Positions 18,925 through 27,942 are shown, counted from the stretch's first letter. The stretch is DNA of 64,000 bases from Enterococcus mundtii (GCF_002813755.1 NZ_CP018061.1:124001-188000), one strand, 5' to 3'. Numbers and translations: made by a program. The notes: generated by a model from the letters alone, not told the origin.

Positions 18925-20076
18925 TTACATCAAGCTTTGATAGATGTCGATGATCTCTGACACGTTCGTTTCTCTTGGATTTCCTGGGGTACAGACATCT
19001 TGGAACGCATCTTCAGCAATTTTTGCAATATCCGCTTCTTTGACACCTAGTTCGGAGATCGTCGCAGGGATGCCAACTTTTTTCGACAAAGCATCAATCG
19101 CTTCGCAAGCGGCATCACGAATGTCCTCGATGGAACGAGATTCTGCGTCTTTGATGTTCAGCGCCTTCGCGATTTCTCGATATTTATTGCCTGTAAACTC
19201 TTTATTGTATTTCATGACGGTTGGTAATAAGGCAGCGCAAGCGACGCCGTGGGGGATGTCATACCATGCGGATAATGGATGCGCCATTCCATGGACAAGA
19301 CCTAAACCAACATTTGAAAAACCCATCCCTGCAAGATATTGTCCTAAAGCCATATCCTCTCGGCCTTTTGGATCACCATTCACGGAATCGGCTAAACTAC
19401 GACCGATGATCTCAATGGCTTTGAGATGGAACATATCACTCATTTCCCATGCACCTTTCGTGATCAATCCCTCGATAGCATGTGTCATCGCATCCATCCC
19501 AGTTGCCGCACACAAGGCTTTCGGCATGCCCATCATCAAATCACTGTCAACAAAGGCGACGATTGGAATATCATGGGGATCAACACATACAAATTTACGA
19601 GAACGCTCTTTGTCGGTGATCACATAGTTGATCGTGACTTCAGCCGCCGTACCAGAAGTCGTCGGAACAGCTAAGATCGGCAAGCTTGGATGTTTTGTAT
19701 CTGCCACACCTTCTAGACTACGGACATCAGAAAACTCTGGATTCGTTACGATGATTCCAATGGCTTTGGCTGTGTCGATCGGCGAACCTCCGCCAATTGC
19801 CAGGATCACATCCGCTTTTGCTTCTTGAACGAAAGTCACGCCCTCTTTGACATTCTCGATCGTTGGATTAGGTACGATACCGTCGTAGATTTCATAAGCA
19901 ATCTCTGCCTCATCTAATAAGGTGGTGACTTTTGCTACGACACCGATTTTATGCAGCTCTTTATCAGTGATCACCACTGCTTTTTTGAAATTTCTGGCAT
20001 GAAATTCCGTTGGGATAGCTGCAATAGCCCCTTTTCCATGATAGGATGTTTCATTTAAAATCATTCGATTTGCCAT
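18925..20076 (-). CDS. fucO: lactaldehyde reductase (iron-containing alcohol dehydrogenase)
   Basis: Reduces L-lactaldehyde from rhamnulose-1-phosphate cleavage to 1,2-propanediol with NADH under anaerobic conditions. 383-aa group III Fe-ADH with the NAD motif ILAIGGGSPIDTAKAIG, the metal-ligand signatures GMDAMTHAIEG and GLGLVHGMAHPLSAWYDIPHG containing the conserved Asp and His residues. It is the last gene of the minus-strand rhamnose operon, 5 bp after the acetyltransferase gene, which supports the substrate assignment over other Fe-ADHs. Confidence 0.9.
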   Translation of the reverse strand: MANRMILNETSYHGKGAIAAIPTEFHARNFKKAVVITDKELHKIGVVAKVTTLLDEAEIAYEIYDGIVPNPTIENVKEGVTFVQEAKADVILAIGGGSPIDTAKAIGIIVTNPEFSDVRSLEGVADTKHPSLPILAVPTTSGTAAEVTINYVITDKERSRKFVCVDPHDIPIVAFVDSDLMMGMPKALCAATGMDAMTHAIEGLITKGAWEMSDMFHLKAIEIIGRSLADSVNGDPKGREDMALGQYLAGMGFSNVGLGLVHGMAHPLSAWYDIPHGVACAALLPTVMKYNKEFTGNKYREIAKALNIKDAESRSIEDIRDAACEAIDALSKKVGIPATISELGVKEADIAKIAEDAFQDVCTPGNPRETNVSEIIDIYQSLM

Positions 20077-20081
20077 TTGGT

Positions 20082-20723
20082 TTACTCTCCTTTAGGTAGG
20101 TCGGTTTCAGAAATTATATATTCTGGTGGATAACGCAGTTTTTTGAAATAATAGGTGCGATCTTTTTTATTGAATGTCCGCACCACACGGCAAGGATTTC
20201 CTACTGCTAAAGAATTAGCTGGAATATCCTTCGTGACGACACTTCCTGCCCCAATCACTACATGATCACCGATTGTCACCCCGGGCAGTATGGATGTATT
20301 TGCACCGATCCAGACGTTGTCGCCGATCCTAACAGGTGCCCCAAATTCTGCTTGGTACTCTTGTCGTAAAACAGGATCTAAGGCATGGCCGGCTGTGTAG
20401 ATCCCCACATTTGGAGCAAGTAAGACATCCTTACCAATCGTGATCGGAGCAACATCAAGTAACGTGCAATTATTATTGGCTAAAAAGTTTTCTCCAACGG
20501 TGATGTTGATTCCATAGTCGCAATGAAAGGGTTGTTCAACAAAGAGTTTGTCCCCAGTTTGCTTGAACATTTTTTTGATCAATTGCTGACGTTCAGATAA
20601 TTTTCGAGGATGGATATGATTGAATTCATAAAGGAGATCTCTCGTGACCAAACGAAGCTGCAATAATTCTTCATCTTGACGATAGACCTCACCAGCAATC
20701 ATTTTTTCGACATTGGATTTCAT
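20082..20723 (-). CDS. sugar O-acetyltransferase, maltose/galactoside acetyltransferase family
   Basis: 213-aa left-handed beta-helix (hexapeptide-repeat) protein. An N-terminal helical Mac domain (KMIAGEVYRQDEELLQLR) is followed by repeated I-G-x-x hexads (VLLAPNVGIYTAGHALD with catalytic His; IGDNVWIGANTSILPGVTIG; VIGAGSVVTKDIPANSLAVG). Transfers acetyl from acetyl-CoA to a sugar 6-OH. ATG 20723 is chosen because GAGGTG precedes it; a GTG 12 bp upstream is part of that site. Its position between rhaD and fucO is unusual. It may act in detoxifying non-metabolised sugars accumulating during rhamnose use; that is inference. Confidence 0.87.
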   Translation of the reverse strand: MKSNVEKMIAGEVYRQDEELLQLRLVTRDLLYEFNHIHPRKLSERQQLIKKMFKQTGDKLFVEQPFHCDYGINITVGENFLANNNCTLLDVAPITIGKDVLLAPNVGIYTAGHALDPVLRQEYQAEFGAPVRIGDNVWIGANTSILPGVTIGDHVVIGAGSVVTKDIPANSLAVGNPCRVVRTFNKKDRTYYFKKLRYPPEYIISETDLPKGE

Positions 20724-20740
20724 TTCGCACCTCACGATTG

Positions 20741-21565
20741 TTAATCGTTCAAATAGCCAGCACGTGGGACAACCCCAAACGCATCAGCCAGTAATTTCAA
20801 ATTATCATCTTCTAGCGTCTGCTTGATGCCACCTTGTGCCATGACGATCGTATAGACTTGGGCAGCTTTTTCAGCTGTTTCAATCAAACCAAATGTTTCA
20901 TCCATGTTTTTTCCAGAACCATAGATCCCATGTTGTGGCCAAACGACTAAACGGGTTTCTTTCATTTTTGCAGCAGTTGCTTCGCCGATTTCATTCGAAC
21001 CAGGAACTAACCATGGAATGACCGAAATGCCTTCTGGAAAGACAACTAAGCACTCTGTACACATTTGCCATAATGTACGAGTCAATTCGCGTTCAGAAAG
21101 TGGATGACTAAAAGTCATGGCTAACAAGTGTGTTGCGTGACAATGCATGACGATGCGGTTATCTGGATCGACACTTAATCGAGCGATATGGCTCATGAAA
21201 TGACTTGGTAACTCAGAAGTCGGAACAGCATCAGGGCTTAATCCCCATAAAATGTCGATCGCATGACCATCTCCAGTCACACGGATCAGTCCAAGATTTT
21301 CTTCTGGCTCTGCCTGTACATTTTTAAAATATTTTCCAGACCCTGTCACTAAGAAATACCTTCCGGCTAATTCTTGGGCATCAAATGGCAACGGCAGTGT
21401 TCGTAAAACTTTCGTAGGGTCGATAAAAGGTAAGACTTGCGCTTCTTCTAATAAATAGGTGATATTCCCACCATTACGTTCATCCCATCCTAGGCGGTAC
21501 ATATTGGTTGTTGCTTGAATCATCTCTTGTACAAATGGAGCAGTGAGCATCGCTAATTTTTTCAC
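20741..21565 (-). CDS. rhaD: rhamnulose-1-phosphate aldolase
   Basis: Cleaves L-rhamnulose-1-phosphate to dihydroxyacetone phosphate and L-lactaldehyde. 274-aa class II (Zn) aldolase of the AraD/FucA family: NGGNITYLL near the N-terminus, Zn ligands in MHCHATHLLAM and VVWPQHGIYGSG. The start is GTG at 21565 behind AAAGAGG at 8-nt spacing, giving the 274-residue length usual for RhaD. The longer frame from 21649 would add 28 non-homologous, hydrophobic residues and is rejected. Separated from rhaA by a 370-bp region with a duplicated palindrome. Confidence 0.94.
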   Translation of the reverse strand: MKKLAMLTAPFVQEMIQATTNMYRLGWDERNGGNITYLLEEAQVLPFIDPTKVLRTLPLPFDAQELAGRYFLVTGSGKYFKNVQAEPEENLGLIRVTGDGHAIDILWGLSPDAVPTSELPSHFMSHIARLSVDPDNRIVMHCHATHLLAMTFSHPLSERELTRTLWQMCTECLVVFPEGISVIPWLVPGSNEIGEATAAKMKETRLVVWPQHGIYGSGKNMDETFGLIETAEKAAQVYTIVMAQGGIKQTLEDDNLKLLADAFGVVPRAGYLND

Positions 21566-21717
21566 GAGTGAGACCTCTTTTCTTTTTCTGATGAATAGAA
21601 AGAACATGTAGTATGTGGTTATTTTGTAAATCAACAGAAAGAACCTCAAAATCAGTTAGACGGATTCTCGAAAGCTTCTGTTGATAGGTGAGGGGCTTTT
21701 TTACAACTTGATAGATA

Positions 21718-21943
21718 GTGTTCATGAAGCAACACTTCGGTCATAAGCCAGAAAAATCAAAAATGAACCAGCCATTTTCGATTTTCTATCTTACTGCTCA
21801 GGTCAGAGCGCTTCTTTCACGACCTGTGATAAACGGTGTTCAAGAAGCAACACTTCGGTCATAAGCCAGAAAAATCAAAAATGAAACAGCCATTTTCGAT
21901 TTTCCTGTCTTATGCCTTAGTGCTGAACGCTTCTTTCACAACC
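21718..21943. repeat. tandem duplicated palindromic element in the rha operon
   Basis: Two direct copies (about 21718-21825 and 21837-21943, 119-bp period) share AAGCAACACTTCGGTCATAA and the following ~80 bases with few differences. Each copy is itself a long imperfect palindrome: outer GAAGC/GCTTC, then CATAAG/CTTATG, then AGAAAAATC/GATTTTC, with AAAATG/CATTTT flanking a 7-nt loop. It lies between rhaA and rhaD on the transcribed strand, with the second copy reaching the rhaA stop. No gene is visible in 21566-21935 otherwise. Confidence 0.85.
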
Positions 21944-23192
21944 TCTTACTTTGTACGTCTTTTTCATATTGTAGGACTTCTTGGTACCAGTCCATGCCTA
22001 CTGGGACGTTGTTGATTTCACAGAAGTAATTCCAAACGTCGGCGTATGGGAAGTCTTTTAATTCTTCAGTGAAGGCTAAGCGTTTGGTGAAGTCGAAGTT
22101 TAGTTCGGCTTCTTTTAATTCTTCGATTGGTTCAAGCATGGCTTTTAACAATGCCTTTTGCGTATTTCTTGTGCCGATTGCCCAAGCGGCGATCCGGTTG
22201 ATGGTGGCATCGAAGAAGTCGAGACCGATCGCTGTTTTTCCGAGTAAGTCATTGCGGACTAATTCTTTGCCGATTTCTTGTAATTCATCATCCATGATCA
22301 CAACATGGTCTGAATCCCAACGCACAGGACGAGAGACGTGAAGCATGATCCCTTTTGAGAATAAGGCTAAAGACGAAAGTTTGTTGGAGATGACTTCAGT
22401 TGGATGGAAGTGTCCTGCGTCTAGGCAAATCAATTTGTTACGTGTCAATCCATAGCCCATATAAAATTCGTGTGAACCTACTGTGTAAGCTTCGGCACCA
22501 AGTCCGAATAGTTTGGATTCTACGGCATCTTGTGTATATTCTTCGTTGAGATCTTCTGAGAAAATCTCATCTAAAGATTCCATCAACCGTTGGCGTGGAG
22601 ATAGGCGGTCGATTGGATTGTCTTTCATTCCATCAGGCATCCAAAAATTATCGATACATGTTTGTCCGATTTCTTTTCCCATATACTCGGCGATTTTACG
22701 AGCGCGTTTCCCATGTTCGATCCAGTAATCCCGTACTTCTTTGTCTGGATGAGCAAGTGTCAAGCCATCTTTCATCATTGGGTGAGAGAAGAAGGTTGGG
22801 TTGAAATCAAGACCGATCCCTTGTTCTTTTGCCCATGCGACCCATTTCTCGAAATGTTTTGGCTCGATCTCATTTAAATCGACCGGTTCGTCTGTATCTA
22901 GATACATGGCATGTAAATTCAATTTATGATTACCAGGAATCAATGAGAAAGCTTTTTCTAAATCTTGGCGTAATTGGTCCGGCGTATGTGCGGCTCCAGG
23001 ATAGTTTCCTGTAGCCATGATGCCGCCAGTCAGTTCTCCATCTGGTGTCAAAAATCCTTTGACATCATCGCCTTGCCAACAATGCATTGAAATCTTCACT
23101 TCTGCGAGTTTCTGCAAGACCTCCTCGGTATCGACACCGATACTCGCATATTTTGCTTTGGCTTCTTCATAACGTTCTTTGACATTCATCAT
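21936..23192 (-). CDS. rhaA: L-rhamnose isomerase
   Basis: Converts L-rhamnose to L-rhamnulose. 418 aa, the usual length. Conserved RhaA segments: VKISMHCWQGDDVKGF, LNLHAMYLD, FNPTFFSHPM (metal and substrate pocket), CLDAGHFHPTEVISNK (metal-binding Asp/His) and HVSRPVRWDSDHVV. ATG 23192 (a second ATG 3 bp inside is equally possible) sits behind AAAGGAGAG. It lies 15 bp after rhaB in the same transcript. Confidence 0.96.
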   Translation of the reverse strand: MMNVKERYEEAKAKYASIGVDTEEVLQKLAEVKISMHCWQGDDVKGFLTPDGELTGGIMATGNYPGAAHTPDQLRQDLEKAFSLIPGNHKLNLHAMYLDTDEPVDLNEIEPKHFEKWVAWAKEQGIGLDFNPTFFSHPMMKDGLTLAHPDKEVRDYWIEHGKRARKIAEYMGKEIGQTCIDNFWMPDGMKDNPIDRLSPRQRLMESLDEIFSEDLNEEYTQDAVESKLFGLGAEAYTVGSHEFYMGYGLTRNKLICLDAGHFHPTEVISNKLSSLALFSKGIMLHVSRPVRWDSDHVVIMDDELQEIGKELVRNDLLGKTAIGLDFFDATINRIAAWAIGTRNTQKALLKAMLEPIEELKEAELNFDFTKRLAFTEELKDFPYADVWNYFCEINNVPVGMDWYQEVLQYEKDVQSKRL

Positions 23193-23207
23193 ATTGAATC
23201 TCTCCTT

Positions 23208-24656
23208 TTATATTAAAAATTCTTTATATCTAGCAAGTGCTTGTGTCATTTCCTCGGTATGTCGAGGGTGAAAAGTGGTTAATGAAACAGAATCTCTGAT
23301 CGCTTCACGCGCCAGTTGCAACGTACCGTAGCCATTCGTCGCAATCATTTGGACCATTAGATTCCCAATAGCGGTCGCTTCATCCGGTCCTGCTTCGACT
23401 TCGATATTGCAAATATCGGCTGTCAGCTGATTAAGGAAGGTATTGTTTGAACCCCCACCGACGATGTGTAAATGATGAAATTCTTTTCCGGTGATCCGTG
23501 CTAAGTTCTCTAGTTCGACAGCGTAGCATAGAGCTAAATTGTCATAGATACAGCGCACCAGCTGACCAGGGGTTTGAGGGATAGATTGGTTTGTTTCTTT
23601 ACAATAATCTTGTAATTCTTGAATCATATTTTGGGGATTCAAGAAACGTGGGTCGTTGACATTGATCAATTGTTGGAAAGGCGCTTCCTGTGCTGCCAGT
23701 TCTGCCAATTCAGCAAAACTATAGGCACCATCTTGCAAACGAGCAACTTCTTGGATCAACCACATACCCATGATATTTTTTAAGAAGCGAATGGTTCCTT
23801 GCACACCCCATTCATTTGTAAAGTTAGCGTCAAATGCTTCTTTTGTTGAAATGCCTTCAGGAATCTCTACACCCATCAACGACCAAGTGCCTGAACTGAT
23901 GTATGCCCACTCTTTACCAGTCGCGGGTGTGCCGACAACTGCTGAAGCAGTGTCGTGAGAAGCAATCGTGATAAAGGTCGCTTTTGGCAGATCATAGGTC
24001 GGGAATTGGGCTGTTTGCAATTCACCTAGAATCTGTCCAGGCTCGGTGATTCGTGGGAAAAGCGAAGCGTCGATGCCTAGAACAGCTAAAATATCTGAGT
24101 CCCATTTCCGAGTTTCTAAGTTCAGAAGCTGCATAGTAGACGCATTAGTCTTTTCGGTGACTGCTTCTCCAGTGAAGAGGTAACCGAGTAGATCAGGCAT
24201 CAATAACAAGCGATGGGCATTTGTTAAAGTTTCTTTTTCTTCAACAAGTAATTGAAACACCGTGTTGAAGGGTTGCAGTTGGATACCTGTTTTTTGATAA
24301 AGTTCATCCAGAGGCATTTTTTGTTCAAATCGTGGGATGGCATCTTTCGTTCGCTCATCACGATAGCTCGTCGGGGCGTCGATCAAATGACCATCAACAT
24401 CAAGTAAGCCATAATCGACACCCCAAGTATCGATGCCGACATAACATTCTGCGATACCTTGTTGCTTGGCTTTTTCCAAACCTTTTAAGATTTCAGTGAC
24501 TAGATGTGTGAGCGGCCACTTTGCGACACCATCGATTTTTTCAAATCCATTTTTGAAGCGATGGACTTCCTGTAAGTCAAAACGGCCTAATTCATTAAGA
24601 TTGGCATGGATCAAACGACCACTTGAAGCGCCAATGTCGATAGCAAGATAATTCAT
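23208..24656 (-). CDS. rhaB: rhamnulokinase
   Basis: Phosphorylates L-rhamnulose to rhamnulose-1-phosphate. 482-aa FGGY kinase with AIDIGASSGRL (phosphate loop), VGIDTWGVDYGLLD, SYRDERTKD, ASHDTASAVVGTP and HIVGGGSNNTFLNQLTAD. ATG 24656 follows TTGGAGGA at correct spacing. It is the second gene of the operon, after the permease gene. Confidence 0.95.
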   Translation of the reverse strand: MNYLAIDIGASSGRLIHANLNELGRFDLQEVHRFKNGFEKIDGVAKWPLTHLVTEILKGLEKAKQQGIAECYVGIDTWGVDYGLLDVDGHLIDAPTSYRDERTKDAIPRFEQKMPLDELYQKTGIQLQPFNTVFQLLVEEKETLTNAHRLLLMPDLLGYLFTGEAVTEKTNASTMQLLNLETRKWDSDILAVLGIDASLFPRITEPGQILGELQTAQFPTYDLPKATFITIASHDTASAVVGTPATGKEWAYISSGTWSLMGVEIPEGISTKEAFDANFTNEWGVQGTIRFLKNIMGMWLIQEVARLQDGAYSFAELAELAAQEAPFQQLINVNDPRFLNPQNMIQELQDYCKETNQSIPQTPGQLVRCIYDNLALCYAVELENLARITGKEFHHLHIVGGGSNNTFLNQLTADICNIEVEAGPDEATAIGNLMVQMIATNGYGTLQLAREAIRDSVSLTTFHPRHTEEMTQALARYKEFLI

Positions 24657-24696
24657 CAAAATTCCTCCAATTTGTTTTTGCTTGAATCAATGAAAA

Positions 24697-25875
24697 CTAG
24701 ACTTCATTTGAGTGTGGCTTCTTTTTAAAAGTAAGGAGAAGAAAAAGAATACCTAAAACGGTCATCAAAATGCAGCCATTGATAAAAATATTTTGTAAAG
24801 CATCAGAACCGATACCGAATCTTTCTAAAAGTCGATGTCCATAGGGTGAAACAAAGTTACCGATATTTGCTAGAACGAGAATAAAGGAAGTGGTACTTGC
24901 TTTTGCTGCTTGCGGAACTGAACGAGTAGCATCATTGAAGATGTAAGGAACGAACAGAGCAAAGGCGATACCGTTCAGTGCAGCCCCAACACCTATCATA
25001 AATAAATGATTGGCTGTCAAGATGAGGAATAAGCTTGCTGCCATGATGAAAAAAGAAATAGGCAACGTCCATCGTTTCAATCCTTTGTAAATCAACCCGA
25101 ATAAGAAACCAGCAACCATGTTAGCAATCTGCATAAAAGAAAGAACCGTTCCGGCATCTGATTCTGTTCCTAGATTTTCAGTCACGATGAAGGTCGAAAG
25201 CTTAACGACAACGATCATGTAGAAAATACAGAGAAAGAAGATCAAAATGCCATACATGAGAGTGGTCGGACGGAGTGTTCCTTTTTCTGATGTTGCTTTT
25301 TTAGAAGCGAAGTTTTCTTTTTTCTGGGGTGGTTCAGGGACGAAAGCCATAAATAAGAAGATGATCGGAATGGTGATCAAGTAAACTAAGAACGCCTTTT
25401 GCCAGCCAAAAGTGAGGAGACGTCCGGCAGTGAAGGTCATGACTGCAGCTCCTAAACCTTGAAAGGCGGATTGGAAGCCAATCAATGTGGCAGCTTCTTC
25501 GCCTTCAAAAAATTCGCTGATCATACTGACTGCCAACGAGTTGAAGAGACCAAAGCCAGCACCTAATGCTGCGCGGGAGATCATCAATAAATAGAAGTTG
25601 GCAGTGAAGACAGGTAACACGCCAGCAACTCCAGCAAGCAACAACCCAAGTAAGACAGTTTGTTTCTGTCCGATGGCTTTGGCAATCAAACTACTCAAAG
25701 CAATAAAAATCACAACAGTTAGTTGAGGAATGGTCATCAGTAGTTCGACGGATGAAGCCGATTGATCATTGAAGTAGCCTAACATCATCGGTAAAGCGGA
25801 TGCGATAGCAGTATTTGACGTTAAAACTAAGGAAATGGATAACAGCGACAGTTTCATCAACCAAGTCTTTCTCAT
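24697..25875 (-). CDS. MFS transporter, probable L-rhamnose permease
   Basis: 392-aa protein with 12 predicted TM helices and a central cytoplasmic loop (KKENFASKKATSEKG). It shows MFS features such as the GLLLAGVAGVLPVF and RAALGAGFGLFNSL segments. ATG 25875 follows GGAGGAAC; the frame from 25911 includes the ribosome binding site and is rejected. It is the first gene of the rhamnose operon and the only transporter in it, so uptake of rhamnose or a rhamnoside is the likely job. It is not related to the E. coli RhaT family. Confidence 0.85.
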   Translation of the reverse strand: MRKTWLMKLSLLSISLVLTSNTAIASALPMMLGYFNDQSASSVELLMTIPQLTVVIFIALSSLIAKAIGQKQTVLLGLLLAGVAGVLPVFTANFYLLMISRAALGAGFGLFNSLAVSMISEFFEGEEAATLIGFQSAFQGLGAAVMTFTAGRLLTFGWQKAFLVYLITIPIIFLFMAFVPEPPQKKENFASKKATSEKGTLRPTTLMYGILIFFLCIFYMIVVVKLSTFIVTENLGTESDAGTVLSFMQIANMVAGFLFGLIYKGLKRWTLPISFFIMAASLFLILTANHLFMIGVGAALNGIAFALFVPYIFNDATRSVPQAAKASTTSFILVLANIGNFVSPYGHRLLERFGIGSDALQNIFINGCILMTVLGILFLLLTFKKKPHSNEV

Positions 25876-25994
25876 AGCTTGTTCCTCCAGATGAAGATGT
25901 ATTTGTTGCACTCATCATATCTTGTAACCCTTTTCACAACAATGTCAGTATGTTACTATATTGGTGTCAAATTTACATATAGAGGGGGAGGAGC

Positions 25995-26975
25995 ATGAAT
26001 CCGTATGTGCAAAAAATTTTTATGCCATTCACAGCAGAAGAGTTAGAACAGCGAAAGACGGGGCAATGGATCAAGGAATTTGAAGGAGAAAACTTAGACG
26101 AACAAGACCAGCAATTCAAATTAGACGATCACCATCTTTTTCAAGAAAATAATATTTTGATTCGCCAACATCGACGCTTCGCTCATTATCCACTACATTC
26201 CCACCATTTTTTAGAATTCAATTATATGTATTGCGGTACTTCAGAACAGATCGTCAACGGTCTGCCAATCACTTTGAAAGAAGGACAATTATTACTTTTA
26301 GATACAAACAGTCGCCATGAGCTGATGCCTTTGGGTGAAAAAGATATTTTACTGAATTTCTTATTCAAAACAAATGATATCAATATCAATCTTCTGAAAA
26401 AAATCGATAATCGTAGTGGGGGGTTGACGTATAATTTTTTGATGAATGCCATTTTAGAACCCGGCTATAATGAAACACATCTTTTGTTACACTTAGCTAA
26501 AGAACCAGAGATCCAAGTCACGTTGGATCAGATGATCCTCGAATATTTTTCAAAAAAACATCTGGGAAATGAAATCATGAACGCTTTTTCACAAGTGTTA
26601 TTTTTACAGCTTTCTAGAGTCTATCACTCGCAATTAGCAAAAATATACAAAAAAGATGGACAAAGCAACTTGATGATTAAAATTCTGCAACGGATCGAAA
26701 GTGACTATCGAACATTGAACCTAAAAACATTGGCAGATGAGTTAGGGTATAATCCCAATTATCTGTCTAATTTGATCAAGCAACAGACAGGCAAATCCTT
26801 CAAACAATTGATTACGAATCAACGCTTACATGAAGCACAGGATCTAATTTTATCTACCCGTTTCTCGATTGAGGAGATTGCGGCCAGTGTAGGTTTTTCC
26901 AATAAGACACATTTTTACAAAAAATATCGAGAATATTTTGGGGATACGCCGATCGCCGTTCGCAAACGACGCTGA
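25995..26975 (+). CDS. AraC-family regulator of the rhamnose operon
   Basis: 326-aa activator with an N-terminal cupin-like ligand domain (HSHHFLEFNYMYCGTSEQIV, residues ~67-110) and a C-terminal pair of helix-turn-helices (LNLKTLADELGYNPNYLSNL, ~240-260; FSIEEIAASVGFSNKTHFYK, ~290-310) ending in the AraC signature. ATG 25995 follows GGGGGAGGAG. Divergent from the rhamnose operon with 119 bp between start codons, so it probably activates that operon with L-rhamnose as inducer (compare RhaS/RhaR). No convincing direct-repeat operator could be fixed by eye. Confidence 0.9.
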   Translation: MNPYVQKIFMPFTAEELEQRKTGQWIKEFEGENLDEQDQQFKLDDHHLFQENNILIRQHRRFAHYPLHSHHFLEFNYMYCGTSEQIVNGLPITLKEGQLLLLDTNSRHELMPLGEKDILLNFLFKTNDININLLKKIDNRSGGLTYNFLMNAILEPGYNETHLLLHLAKEPEIQVTLDQMILEYFSKKHLGNEIMNAFSQVLFLQLSRVYHSQLAKIYKKDGQSNLMIKILQRIESDYRTLNLKTLADELGYNPNYLSNLIKQQTGKSFKQLITNQRLHEAQDLILSTRFSIEEIAASVGFSNKTHFYKKYREYFGDTPIAVRKRR

Positions 26976-27007
26976 AATAGTTATTTATACATAAAAAGCC
27001 AACTGCG

Positions 27008-27150
27008 AAAAGGTCGGGACAGAAGCTTATAATCTCGAGAAATAAGGCGCCATCCACGAAAATTGTTTTTCAAATTTTTGTGGATGGCGCCTTATTTTCC
27101 GAAGCGGTTCCTTATATTCTCGCCGTTTATTCGATTTTGGGTGGTGAGGT
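27008..27150. repeat. dispersed hairpin element, copy 2 (stem type B)
   Basis: AAATAAGGCGCCATCCAC (27040-27057) pairs with GTGGATGGCGCCTTATTT (27079-27096), with GAAAATTG...CAAATTTT in the loop. Flanks match the other copies (GACAGAAG before, CCGTTTATTCGATTTTGGG after). Placed between convergent araC-type and yxeA-like genes, where it can end transcripts from both sides. Confidence 0.85.
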
Positions 27151-27209
27151 TTAATGTCCTACTCTTAGATTGCGTTTGGCTTTTTTCATTTACTAGAAGT
27201 AGAAGCTAC

Positions 27210-27590
27210 TTATTTCAACTTAGTTAAAACATCTTCTGGAACTTGGTTTTCATCGATCGTCGTTGGACCAGAGGTCACTCGTTTTTGACTTACCTCTGCT
27301 TTGACATAACTATTTGGCTCAAGGGGTGTTGGATGTTCTGAGGAGATCGTGTAACCTAACTTGATCGTTTTGCCATCTTTAGTCACAAATGTAAAGTCAT
27401 AGTCATACGACTTCAACCCCCGAACTTTTTCACCGCTATCATCCACTGTATCAGTCAATGGTGGCACTGCTTCTGGTACTTTTGCGTAGGCAACTTGGCT
27501 ATTGTAGGTCTGATCATAATATTGATAACCTTTGTAGCCACCAAACAATAACAATAAGAGAGCGATTGCTCCAATTAATTTTTTCATCAT
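27210..27590 (-). CDS. YxeA-family protein (DUF1093), exported
   Basis: 126-aa protein with an N-terminal hydrophobic anchor or signal (KKLIGAIALLLLLFGGYKGY) and a small beta-rich domain (YDYDFTFVTKDGKTIKLGYT, then SYVKAEVSQKRV). This layout is that of YxeA/DUF1093 proteins, OB-fold-like small secreted proteins of unknown role in Firmicutes. ATG 27590 follows AAGGA at 5 nt. It is monocistronic, convergent with the AraC gene. Confidence 0.8.
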   Translation of the reverse strand: MMKKLIGAIALLLLLFGGYKGYQYYDQTYNSQVAYAKVPEAVPPLTDTVDDSGEKVRGLKSYDYDFTFVTKDGKTIKLGYTISSEHPTPLEPNSYVKAEVSQKRVTSGPTTIDENQVPEDVLTKLK

Positions 27591-27716
27591 ATCCATCCTT
27601 TTATGTTTCTTGATATATCCAATTATCGCCGATTGATACAGTGTTTGAAAATCGAAAAACGTGACAATTTTGAAATATTATTAAAATAATACCATTCAGA
27701 CTAGTTCAGTATCTGT

Positions 27717-27745
27717 TTGACATTCTGGCAACCGCTTGCTATAGT
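27717..27745 (+). promoter_or_regulatory. strong sigma-A promoter of an apparent non-coding transcript
   Basis: TTGACA (27717-27722) and TATAGT (27740-27745), 17-bp spacing. Transcription would start near 27752. No start codon with a ribosome binding site follows within 200 bp. Confidence 0.8.
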
Positions 27746-27751
27746 AAAAAA

Positions 27752-27942
27752 GAAAAATAAATAAAACCTAGATGAACGAGGTATTTTGATGAGTGTAGTA
27801 GGTATCTAATCGAGTAAGTTGAATAACCAATAAAGCAGTAGGCTTATTTGGTGTGCTTATAGATGGTACCTGTCTGAAACATTTCTTGTAATCAAATCAA
27901 GGGGAGGACATGTCTTATTTTAGCTGTGTCCTGCCCTTTTAT
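27752..27942 (+). ncRNA. candidate structured ncRNA or leader (about 190 nt)
   Basis: Bounded by a near-consensus promoter and an intrinsic terminator. The interior folds as a rod: TTTGAT/ATCAAA, then GGTATCTA pairing with TAGATGGTACC, then ACCAA..AAGC pairing with GCTT..TTGGT around AGTAG. Internal loops separate the helices. The size and the single-rod shape recall 6S RNA, but I see no sequence match to it. It may instead be an attenuator leader of the MutS2-like gene 60 bp further on. Coding potential is absent. Confidence 0.5.
27899..27942 (+). terminator. intrinsic terminator ending the candidate ncRNA
   Basis: AAGGG-G-AGGACA (27899-27910) pairs with TGTCCT-G-CCCTT (27927-27938), followed by a T-run. 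It stands 60 bp before the MutS2-like start codon. Confidence 0.8.

Noticed and set aside
18944..19627. 227-codon open frame on the plus strand opposite the lactaldehyde reductase gene
   Set aside because: It is the antisense shadow of a well-conserved Fe-dependent alcohol dehydrogenase gene and has no ribosome binding site.
21566..21649. N-terminal extension of RhaD with a hydrophobic segment
   Set aside because: GTG at 21565 has a well-spaced ribosome binding site and gives the usual 274 residues; the extension lacks family similarity.
27752..27942. T-box riboswitch at the MutS2-like gene because of GGTACC
   Set aside because: The conserved TGGTACCGCG and a specifier loop are absent; only the short GGTACC is shared.
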